Shown here: positions 36,743 through 45,872 of the stretch, piece after piece
Layout: every line of letters starts with the position of its first letter
Numbering within the stretch: the first letter of the stretch is position 1
Assembly: GCA_013180625.2 (NCBI GenBank)
Contig: SNVD02011590.1
Span: 1 to 64,000 of the forward strand
Direction: 5' to 3'
DNA length: 64,000 bases
From: Boswellia sacra
Lineage: Eukaryota > Streptophyta > Magnoliopsida > Sapindales > Burseraceae
Notes under the pieces: model-generated
The model's database searches: none
What the model was told of the DNA's origin: nothing
The model's input: only the letters and a program-made list of their open reading frames with translations
Made by a program: the position numbers and the translations under genes

Positions 36743-37417
36743 ATGGCAGTAAACTTCTATCAATTCAGTAGCGGATTTGAGCCACAAGTACCATGGAGAG
36801 TAAATGAGGTAAGCACTCCGAACATTGAACAACAACTTTCTGAGCTAACCTCTCTTGTGGAAAACATGGCTGTAGGAGATATGCAAAAATCTTATGAATG
36901 TGGGATATATTCTACGATGAAGCATCCAATCGACATGTATCCAACTTTACAAGAAGAATATATGGAACAAGCCAATGCCATGGGTGGATTTCCAGGACAA
37001 ACGAGGCAATGGTATGATCCTTTCTCTAGCACTTACAATGCTGGATGGGAAGATCAACATAATTTCAGTTACTGGAATCATCAACCAATCACTCCAAATG
37101 CCATACGAAATCGGCCACAAGGTTTTAATCAATCTAGAGTGCAGCAACCATTTCAAATGCAACCACCACCAATGCCACAACCAGCACCACAACCAGCTCC
37201 AGAAAACTCAGGTATGTCACTCCAGGATATTGTTAATGCACTTGCCACTAACACAATGCAATTCCAGCAGGAAACTGGGGCAAGTATCCAAAACCTGGCA
37301 AATCAAATGGGACAATTGGCTACTAGCATGAGCAAATTCGAGGGCCAATGCTCAGAAAAATTATCTTCTCAAACGGTGATCAATCCAAGAGAGAATGCTT
37401 GTGCGATTGTGCGATAA
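36743..37417 (+). pseudogene. Unit B shortened Athila-type gag
   Basis: Opens MAVNFYQFSSGFEPQ at 36743. Same shortened N-terminus, Cys-to-Tyr knuckle and Pro/Gln-rich linker as unit A, with a handful of substitutions. A repeated ATTGTGCGAT near 37405 causes a frameshift, and an insertion at about 37430-37475 repeats METGASIQNLTK from the upstream coiled segment. Confidence 0.85.
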
Positions 37418-38215
37418 CTTTGCAAAATGAAGAGCAAATGGAAACTGGGGCAAGTATCCAAAACCTGACAAAGAAATCACAAACTGATGAAGGAGATGAC
37501 ACCACTTCCACCATGAACAACACATCATCTTCTAAGGTCGATCTTGAAACTCAAATTCCTTCTATGTTATTCCTCCACCATTTCCTAGCAGATTTGCAAA
37601 TCAAAGAAGGAGGAACAAGAACAAGAAATCCTGGAAACTTCCCACAAAATCGAGGTAAATATACCACTTCTGGATGCTATTGAGCAAGTACCTCGTTGTA
37701 CAAAATTTCTCAAGGAGTTATGCACCAACAAGAGAAAGTTGAAGGGAAATGAGAAAGTAAGTGTGGGGGAAAATGTTTCAGCTGTATTGCAAAGAAAAAT
37801 TCCTCCAAAATGCAAAGATCCAGGTACGTTCATCATTCCATGCACCATTGGTAATACCAAGTTTGAAAGAGCTATATTAGATTTAGGAGCATCTATTAAT
37901 GTCATGCCATATTCTATTTATGCTTCTTTAAATCTTGGACCTTTTGCGAAAACTGGTATTACCATTCAGTTTGCTGATCATTTTAATGCATATCGCAAAA
38001 GAGTTGTGGAAGATGTGCTTGTGCAGGTGAATCAATTGGTTTTTCCAGCAGACTTCTATGTCCTTAAAATAGAGGATGAGACATCTCCTAATCCAACACC
38101 GATTCTTTTAGGGAGACCATTCTCGAAAACTGCTAGAACCAAGATTGATCTTCATGATGGCACTCTCACCATAGAGTTTGATGGCAAGGTGATATGTTTC
38201 AATATTTTTGAGGCA
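37418..38215 (+). pseudogene. Unit B Athila-type protease
   Basis: The stretch from 37739 is open through the protease: MKGNEKVSVGENVSAVLQRK, then TIGNTKFERAILDLGASINV (about 37845), PADFYVLKIEDE and ILLGRPFSKTARTKIDLHDG, to 38200 and beyond. The domain is complete in this copy. The purine motif AAGTGTGGGGGAAAA lies at about 37758. Confidence 0.85.
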
Positions 38216-38775
38216 ATGAGGTACTCTAGTGACTTCATTCTGTTTTTGCAGTTGACATTGTTGATTCTTTGCCACAACAATATTTTGAGTTAACTCGCAA
38301 GAATGGATTGGATGTAGCTATTAGTGAGCATATAGGGACAGAAAATTCCAATGAGTCAGGAATTTTGATACAAGTGTCCAAAGAAGTGGAGGAAGCTGTG
38401 ACAAGCTTGGATGAGACTAGAGCTATCACTACAAATAGGTATGATGTTTCGTACATTGAATTGCCTTTATCTAATGAGATACTTCTTCCTTTTGTGATGA
38501 AAGCCAATACCTTGGAGCTTAAGTCACTTCCAGATCATTTGAATCATGGATTCTTGGGTGAGAATGATATTTTGCCAGTTACAAAGGAAATGGGCCTTGC
38601 ACGAATACAAGAAGAGAAACTCATCCGAATACTTACAGATCACAAAATAGCTATTGAGTGGACAATTGTTGACATCCAAGGCCCATCCATATGCATTGAC
38701 CGTATTTGTTAGAAGAGGGATCCAAGCCCATTAGAGAAGCACAACAGAAATTGGATCCTCCCATGATGGAACCAA
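38216..38775 (+). pseudogene. Unit B pre-RT segment, pol deleted after it
   Basis: Open from 38269: MPQQYFELTRKNGLDVAISE, then LPLSNEILLPFVMKANTLEL and ILTDHKIAIEWTIVDIQGPS, to 38712. The reading ends with PPMMEP-like sequence near 38765 and joins the post-pol motif. RT, RNase H and integrase are absent, as in unit A. Confidence 0.85.
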
Positions 38776-39110
38776 CGTCGGGCTGAGGACGTTAAACCAA
38801 GCGCTTATTGGGAGGCAACCCAATGTTTTTGAAAAATAAAAAAAAAAAGAAGAAAAGAAAAATAAAATAGGTAATAATGATCGATTTTTGTGTCTCGAGG
38901 AGATTCCTTTCTAGGCCATCAAATTGATCAGGTTTTATCTCTCTTTGCCATCTGTCTTATTTGTTTTTATATTTTTTACTTGTTTTTGACTTTTGTTTGC
39001 TATTGTGTTGTTATCTCTTTTATGTGTCTTTAGTTTCGTTTCTGCTCTTTTCTTTTCCTTCCTTTTGTTTAATTTGATTATTCCGCACTTCGAATTCATT
39101 TGTGCAACAG
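38776..39110 (+). other. Unit B Athila post-pol non-coding segment
   Basis: Counterpart of 30966-31290, nearly identical, beginning with AAGCGCTTATTGGGAGGCAA at about 38799. No gene. Confidence 0.6.
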
Positions 39111-39836
39111 CTTGAGGAAACATTCAAGCGGGAGCTGAAGTCATTGCTCGAAGGTTTGAAACGTGCATATCTTGGAGTAAAACAAACTCAATCGCATTAT
39201 CGGTAATAGCTCTCCTTTTCTGCTCTTCAATGGATGCCGATATCTTTGTGTCAAACCTTCGTAAATATTTCCCTTCACTTCCTCAAAATGCTGTGTATAA
39301 AATTTATAAAGTGCGGATGACTAGACTTTGGGCGTTGATGCTCCTAAATGTGCCTGCGGAGATCCGATGGCTTATCGAAGCCAAGGTAAGATTGTCCGGT
39401 GAGCCGGACATTAATCTCGCAAAATACATGCCTGGTCTAGGAAAGAAGCTACTACGCCAAGAGGCGAAGAGCGAAAAGGTTACAAGTATGTTATAAATGT
39501 GCTAGATGGAATTGTAACCAGACTTGTCGTTCATTAGGTTTTGCGTCCAGGAATAGAGAAGATAAACTTTCATTTATTAAGAATGGTTTGAGTAATGAGT
39601 CGCTGGATAATGTTTTGGTAACTCTAGAGTCACATTCTTGTGGACTTGTTCAGCGTGAATTGCTTAATCTATGGACACAATTTCGTGATGAATTGCAGTG
39701 TTATAGTCTAGGGAATCTGACTAAAAACGACCCTGTTTGCCAGTTTATAAGAAAACTGGATGGGAAGCAAATCCCCGACTCATAGAAGGCGTTTCAGCCG
39801 TTACTGGACGTAAAACCAGAGGAAGATGTGAGCCAC
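39111..39836 (+). pseudogene. Unit B ORF region of unknown origin
   Basis: Counterpart of the unit A region. 39230-39496 is open: MDADIFVSNLRKYFPSLPQN, RLWALMLLNVPAEIRWLIEA, YMPGLGKKLLRQEAKSEKVT. A shifted frame then gives CARWNCNQTCRSLGFASRNR and, from 39588, MSNESLDNVLVTLESHSCGL to LDGKQIPDS. The two frames would be joined by one indel near 39480. Not recognised. It lies just before the hairpin array and the LOG copy. Confidence 0.5.
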
Positions 39837-40014
39837 AATCACAACTACTTGTATATTTGAATGTGTGTTGTTGTTGTCGAATTTTATTTCTTTCTTGTTT
39901 CGTTTGATCTGATTATCAATGTTGTTTTTGTGTTGTTGTTGTTTGTTGATTTTGTTTGTTTTAATTTCAAGTTTTCTTTTTGACAAACCATATGACTACC
40001 CTATGGCATAAGTA

Positions 40015-40290
40015 CACGTGGGAGACAAGTGTGGAGGTTTTGTCAACCTCCACCGAAAGTGTATCTCTATTTTTTATGCTTCACGTGGGAGACAAGTGTG
40101 GGGGTTTTGTCAACCCCTGCCGAAAGTGTATCTCCATTTTCCATGCTTCACGTGGGAGACAAGTGTGTAGGTTTTGTCAAACCTCGCCGAAAGCATATCT
40201 CATTTTTTCAAATCTTGGGGCGATAAATCTGCATCGAGCAACCCCCACCGAAAGTATGTCCCCATGTGTCAAAATTTGAGAGTTTTACAT
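40015..40290 (+). repeat. Unit B 67-bp tandem hairpin array
   Basis: Units start CACGTGGGAGACAAGTGTG at 40015, 40082 and 40149 (exactly 67 bp apart), with a diverged fourth to 40290. Each holds an inverted repeat around TTGTC: GTGGAGGTT / AACCTCCAC (40031-40053), GGGGTT / AACCCC and AGGTTT / AAACCT. The stem bases change on both sides. Confidence 0.85.
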
Positions 40291-40398
40291 GTGTATATAT
40301 CCATTCTGCATATTTTCATATGTCATTTTATAACCTGTCTTGCAATTGAAAAGCATAATATCTAACGTGTCTTACACAAGATTAGAGCACTTGTATAA

Positions 40399-41048
40399 AT
40401 GGAGAAAACACCAATTCGGCGATTCCGCAATATATGCGTATTTTGCGGATCGCAATTTGGTAAAGATGGAGAGTTTACCACAGCAGCTCTTGATCTTGGT
40501 AGGACATTAGCTGCGAGGGGTATTAATTTGATTTATGGAGGGGTAGTCTTGGGTTAATGGGGTGTGTGTCGACAGCTGCATCCCTAGGAGGGAGTAAAGT
40601 TCTCGGCATTATCCCTAAACCATTAGCTGTACGAGATATCTTAGGCAACACAATCGGGGAAGAGTTACAAGTCTCTAGCATGCATGAGCGTATTGCACAT
40701 ATGGTTGTTAAGTCCGATGCATTTATAGCTTTACCCGGTGGTTATGGTACATTAGAGGAGATATTTCAAATCACCTCTTGGGCACAGCTAAACATCCATA
40801 AAAAACCCATTGGTTTGTTAAATGTCAATAACTTTTTTGATGGTTTGTTATCTTTTCTTGATCAAGCTGTAGAAAAAAATTTTATCTCACCATCAGCGAG
40901 GCAAATCCTTGTTACAGCTTCAACGGCAGGGGAGTTAATTGACAAACTACAAGAATTCGTCTATTCGCCTGATCCAACAACAGCTCGGATTGATTGGTTT
41001 GGAGAAGGCAATAAGAGGCGTAAACTGGATTTAACACTCCATCTGTAA
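40399..41048 (+). pseudogene. Unit B captured LOG-type gene, nearly intact
   Basis: Intronless sense copy from ATG 40399 to TAA 41046-41048, 650 nt, one base short of an uninterrupted frame of about 216 codons, the normal LOG length (about 210-220 residues). N-terminus MEKTPIRRFRNICVFCGSQF. The single missing G at about 40547 lies in the nucleotide-site glycine motif and causes a stop. Frame resumes at LMGCVSTAASLGGSK (40554), then MHERIAHMVV, ALPGGYGTLEEIF, WAQLNIHKKPIGLLNVNNFF, and the C-terminus RKLDLTLHL. The Lys that follows the conserved Arg in canonical LOGs (MHxRK) is Ile here. Sequence tail and MHERIAH suggest a divergent plant LOG-like subgroup; this is from memory. No expression evidence can be read from sequence. 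Confidence 0.9.
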
Positions 41049-41296
41049 TCTCTATTTGCTGGTTTGCTTCGTTTTTGTTTGCTTTCTTTTTAGTGTGTTT
41101 ATTTGAGATTTTTCATGTCGTTTCTTTTGAGCTTTTTCAGGTTATTTCTTTCGTCCCAGGTAATATTTTCTAATCTCGGTTTTTAGAGTGGTGGCTTAAA
41201 AAGTTCAAGTTCTCTTGAAACGCATTCTGGATCTCTTCAATCCATAATGGCTGAATAAGGAGGCTAACTTCTAAACTTTTTATACCCATTCTAACT
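41049..41296 (+). other. Unit B tail, truncated
   Basis: Matches 33239-33480 of unit A, then breaks at CTAACTAACT (41291-41300) and joins copia-1 LTR sequence. The remaining 1.7 kb of tail and the 3' LTR are deleted. Confidence 0.85.
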
Positions 41297-41848
41297 AACT
41301 CACACAGACTCAATCAATAACTCATGTACGATTTCAACCACTCATACATGAATCAAAAGACTCAAAGAATCAAATCAATGAAGACATTCCTTTTGCGTTG
41401 AAGCTCTCTTCTATAAATTCATGGAATGCCGAACTCAAGAGTCTCTCACAACCAAAACAGCGAACATGTTAATCTCTAAATCACGTGATCAGCCGCTTGA
41501 ATAGCTTTATATATATATATATATAGTGAGAGGTCTGACCGAAATCTCTTAGAAATCCTGTAAAAATTCTAATCAAAATCATATTAGGATTAGGAGAAAT
41601 AAAATAAGAAGTGTTATAAACAAACTCCAAAAGGAATTAAGACAAATAAATATTCTCCTATTCTAATTAGGATACAAGATACTATATCCTAATCTAAAGA
41701 GATATTTATTACAAATCAAATACTTCCTAAAATATAATTCTAGAAACATTAAAATAGGAATAAAAATAATATTCTTGTTTTATCACAAGTTGATCAAAAC
41801 TCATCATGTGCATGACACATGCATATGTAGTAGATTTTGACAACAACA
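41297..41848 (-). repeat. Copia-1 5' LTR, second piece
   Basis: Matches 19377-19922. Ends GACAACAACA, followed by ATTAC (41849-41853), the right target duplication. Contains an (AT) run near 41510-41525. Confidence 0.92.
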
Positions 41849-41853
41849 ATTAC

Positions 41854-42258
41854 TTGATTAATTAATTTAAGCTTTGATAACATTCATGTATCTATTTTTG
41901 AAAATATTAAAAAAAATAAAAAAGGCATGAGTGGGAGGCACCCTTTACAGAAGAAATGATTGGCATCCAATGAGGAAGTGATTCACTATTTAAATAACAA
42001 TTATAAGCAATCGAAACTTCTTGCATATTAAATTCAATCCATACCCTCATTCTAATTTGCCTAAAATTTCATGAAATTAAAACATATATTAAATTAAAAA
42101 AAGAATATGTTTCAATAAAGCGATGGTATCAAGACCGAAAATTCAACTCAATAAAATATGAATGTACATTCCTAATAAAAGCCCAAAAGAACAATACAAA
42201 ATAATTTGTTTTATAACAATTACCAATGTACGAAATTTAATCAAAGATGTTTTAATCT
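41854..42258. other. Spacer between copia-1 and copia-2
   Basis: AT-rich, no gene recognised. The DNA before 19016 and after 41853 would have been contiguous before copia-1 inserted. Confidence 0.55.
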
Positions 42259-43097
42259 TGTTAGTGTCATGTTTGACACCTTGGCATGTGCCATGCCATG
42301 ATTGATTTCGGACAAACTTGTAATTAAAACATTGGTTTATATTCTTTCTTATTTTGCTGTTTCTAGAAGTTTTTATTAGGAAGTATTAGATTCGTATTGA
42401 ATATCTCTCATTAGATTAGGATATTATTATAGTATCTTAGTTCACTTAGGAGTATATTTTATTAGTTTCCTAATTTACTTAGGAGTTTATTTATATCATT
42501 TCCTATATTATTGATTGATATCTTAAACTTACCATTTGAGTTTGATTGAGATTCTACAGGATATTGATGAGTGGGGTAACTTAACTTCACACTATAGATA
42601 ATGTTATCGCATTTCAAGATATTGAGGGGAGCTTCAATGCCAAAGTTGAAATGTGTCTTTGATAATGTTTTATGAGAGTTTTATTCATGTATGAGAGGAT
42701 GTGATCGTGCATGAATTTTATTTAAGTCTGGTTGAGTTAGTATTCATTCAAGAGAACTTGCGAGTTGAGTGGTTATGTAATTCAGTGTTAGACATCATTG
42801 TTAAATGTTACTTAACAGTGTGTTGTTAAGTTATCAACAACAAAGAGTGAGCAGCGTCACTAGCATTTAAGATCTTGTTGGGATTTTGTTTTACAAATAT
42901 TAGGTTAGTGTGCGAGAGTGAGTCAACACTGTAAACGCACCTAAAGATTGTACAAACAAGAACTTAGTGAATTGTAGCTCTAAGCTATCCGTGGACGTAG
43001 GTTTTTATAATCAAACCACGTAAATCCTCTTATGCCATTTTATATTACAGTATTTTGTTATATTACATATAACTGATCCATACTTTCATATCTCACA
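42259..43097 (+). repeat. Copia-2 5' LTR (839 bp)
   Basis: TGTTAGTGTCATG...CATATCTCACA, preceded by AATCT. Contains the family segment GTGGACGTAGGTTTTTATAA near 42990, also present in reverse in copia-1. Confidence 0.87.
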
Positions 43098-43098
43098 A

Positions 43099-43114
43099 TT
43101 GGTATCAGAGCAGG
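43099..43114 (+). promoter_or_regulatory. Copia-2 tRNA primer-binding site (initiator Met type)
   Basis: TTGGTATCAGAGCAGG one base inside the LTR; complementary to the 3' end of plant initiator Met tRNA. Confidence 0.88.
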
Positions 43115-43164
43115 TTCACTAATATACAAGTGAAGAAAGATCACGGTAATTTGATGACATGAAA

Positions 43165-45768
43165 TTTATACAAAATGGAGGATCTGGATCATAACTACTA
43201 ATTCTTAATGATGGTAATTATTCATATTGGAAAGTAAGAATGATGATGTTTATCAAATCTCTTGATGGTAAGGCAGAGACCAGTGTTCTAAGAGGTTGGA
43301 CACCACCAAAAGCAATTGAATGCATTTAGAGCTTCAGAACTTAAACTTGAGGAGGAGTGGACTGATGAGGAATACAGGTGTTCTATTTGGAATTCAAAGG
43401 CACTTAATGCGATCTTTACAGGTGTTGATCTTAAGAACTTTGGTCAGATTTCGAGACGCAATGTGGGCTAAAGAAGCTTGGGACATTCTTCAGGTAAAAC
43501 ATGAAGGTATAGCTTCTGTTAAAAGATCTAAATTGATGAGATTGAATTTAAAATTCGAGAATCTAATGACGCATGAGGATGAGTCAATATCGGATTTTTA
43601 TTCAAAGCTGGGTCACAATACAAATTCTACATATATGCTTGGTAGAACTTTAATAGATGTAGAAATCATTAGCAAGATCATTAGGTCTATTCCTGATAAA
43701 TTTCAACCAAAGATCTCTAACATTGAAGAAGTAAAGAACATTGATGAGATGAGGGTTGATGAACTTGTTGGCATTTTTTAGAATTTTCATATTAATCATA
43801 ACACAAGGAAACAAAAAGGTAAAAGCATTGCATTCATTGTCAAAATTGAAAAATCTGATGATGAAGGTAATAATGAGTTTGATGAAACTGATTCAAAAAT
43901 AGATTGCTTTTCTAAAAGAATTATGTTAAGTTCATGAAAAATAATTTTAGGAAAAAGAATCAAAGAAGGTGTCAAGCTTAAGCCATGACAAATTCAGAAA
44001 ATTTAGTAAGGAGAATGACAAGAAGAGTCCAAAACAACCTAACAGAAAGGGGCAGATTCAATGCTATGAGTGTTCTAGTTATGGGCATATTCAATTCGAA
44101 TGTACTAATCTCAAAAAGAAGAAGAACAAAGGAATGTCAGCTACATAGAGTGATGATTCAGAGATTGATTCAGATGATCAAGAATGCATTAGAAACTTTA
44201 TAGCATTCACAGCATCGACAGCTAATAAAAGGAAAGCTGTTATATCAATTATACCAAAACAGTGCAAAACTGATGACGAACATTGAGATGCAGAAGTAAT
44301 CCTGAATAATATGTGGAGTTTCAAGAAACTATAATGCACTTTATACTGAATGGCTGGATCAGAAAGAGGAAATCAAGACTTTGAAGAAGGAAAATTAGGT
44401 CCTAAAATGCGAAAAAGCCTTTGCTAAAAATTGCATCAGTGAACTAAAGTATGCTTTGAAAGACAAAATAGAACATGTTGAGAAAATTACAACAAAAAAG
44501 GTGTGTTGATCAACTCAGAATTAGGTCTACAAAACTTAACCAGCTTTTGAGCATTGGAAGAGACAGTTCCAATAAACATGGCTTGGGTTATACAGAAGGT
44601 AACATTGCATCTTCATCAAATACTGTGTTTGTAAAAGCTTCAACATTAGGTAACATTTCTTAACCTAGCTCAAAAAGGTCAAGTCCTAGCTTAAAAAGTA
44701 ATGATGTTTTTGTGTCTCCTTTGAGTTCTAAATCTAGTCCTAAAAAGGGAAGAAGATTTGTTCCAACATGCTATTTTTGTGGTGTCAAAGGGCATATCAG
44801 ACCTAGATGTTTTAAATTATTGAGTCTTTTGCATGAAAGGTCAAAACAGTTCAAGCAATCACCTAAGACACTACAGTAGTGGGTTAAGAAAGATAGAACA
44901 ACCTACAATGTTGCTCTTACTGCACCTAATGATACTTCTATTGACCTGTGGTATTTTGACAGTGGCTGTTCTAGACATATGACTGGAAATAAGAATTTTT
45001 TGAAAATTTTTGAGTTGTGCAGGGAAGGAAATGTCACATTGGTGATAGTGCAAAGAGCATAGTGATTAGTAAAGGCACTTTAAAGGTCAAAGGCTTACCT
45101 GAATTTCAAAATGCTTTGCTTCTTAATGGATTGAAAGCTAATCTGATTAGCATTAGTTAGATATGTGATGTCAGGTATGTTGTTAACTTTACTCAAAACA
45201 AATGTAGGGTTTTAGATGATTTAGGAAAATGCATCTTAGAAGGAAATAAATCTTCTGATAATTGTTACTTAGTAGGTAATGCATTTCATGCTTAGATATT
45301 AGATTTGGAATTGTGGCATCAAAAGTTAGGACCTTTAAACTATAAAGACTTGGTTAAATTAACGGAGTTAGGTGCTGGTTGAGGTGCTTCTAAACTTAAT
45401 GATAAATGTGATGGGATATGTGCACCATGTCATTTGGGAAAACAAATTAAAGGGTCACATAAATCTATGTCACATCTTAGCCCATCTAAAATACTTGATT
45501 TGCTTCACATGGATCTCATGGGTCTTATACAGATAGAAAACATTTCTGGTAAGAGATATATATTTGTTTGTGTTGATGATTTCTGTAGATACACTTGGAT
45601 TGATTTCATTAGAGAAAAGTCTGACACATTTGAAGCTTTTAGGTATCTTTGTGTTAAGCTTGAGAATGAGCAAAACAGGAATATTGGCAGGATAGTAAGA
45701 TAAAGAGTGACCATGGCAAGGAGTTCGAAAATGTCAACTATGTTGATTTCTACAAATACCATAGAATT
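43165..45768 (+). pseudogene. Copia-2 gag, protease and integrase N-part, degenerate
   Basis: gag N-part YWKVRMMMFIKSLDGKAETS (43228), MRLNLKFENLMTHEDESISD (43540); first knuckle near 44060-44110 in a shifted frame; second knuckle CYFCGVKGHIRPRCFKL at 44770; protease LWYFDSGCSRHMTGNKNF at 44949, active site intact; KANLISIS and NFTQNKCRVL near 45140-45210; GAG-pre-integrase LELWHQKLGPLNYKDLVKL (45309), with Gly-His of LGH changed to GP; integrase CAPCHLGKQIKGSHKS (45420) and LLHMDLMGLI, which holds the first catalytic Asp (45505). Integrase breaks at 45768 inside the sequence leading to the HEF motif. Many stops. Confidence 0.85.
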
Positions 45769-45872
45769 TGTCACGCCCTGACATCTCTTATTTAGAGATT
45801 TTAGGGTGTGATTGAATAAGAATTTAATACAAATTACATCATCCATATCTCATAATTTTTTTTTATATATAT

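Larger units (their letters stand above)
27395..41296 (+). mobile_element. Athila-derived non-autonomous retrotransposon array (LTR-internal-LTR-internal) carrying LOG copies
   Basis: Plus-strand Ty3/gypsy array nested in the copia-1 5' LTR. Unit A: LTR 27395-28815, internal 28816-35216. Unit B: LTR 35217-36629, internal 36630-41296, truncated on the right together with about 210 bp of copia-1 LTR, at a short TAACT-type microhomology. Each internal region has, in order: Asp-tRNA primer site, shortened gag, DLGAS protease, pre-RT segment, the Athila post-pol motif (AAGCGCTTATTGGGAGGCAA), an ORF of unknown origin, a hairpin array, and a LOG-type gene copy. RT, RNase H and integrase are absent from both. 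The shared middle LTR suggests unequal LTR recombination or insertion of one unit at the LTR of another. The right target duplication (expected TTTGT) is deleted. Confidence 0.88.
19021..41848 (-). mobile_element. Copia-1: Sirevirus-type Ty1/copia element, interrupted in its 5' LTR
   Basis: Minus-strand element bounded by TGATAGTTCTGG (19021) and CTAACA/CAACAACA (41848), flanked by ATTAC on both sides. 3' LTR 19021-19922; internal 19923-27248; 5' LTR in two pieces, 27249-27394 and about 41297-41848, separated by the Athila-derived array. About 210 bp of the 5' LTR (equivalent to 19166-19376) is missing at the right junction. Sirevirus assignment rests on gag motifs (CYECSGYGHIQSECANLKK and a second knuckle), DSGCS protease, YVDD RT, an extra ORF after pol, and repeated polypurine motifs. 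The coding region has multiple stops and frameshifts. Confidence 0.9.
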
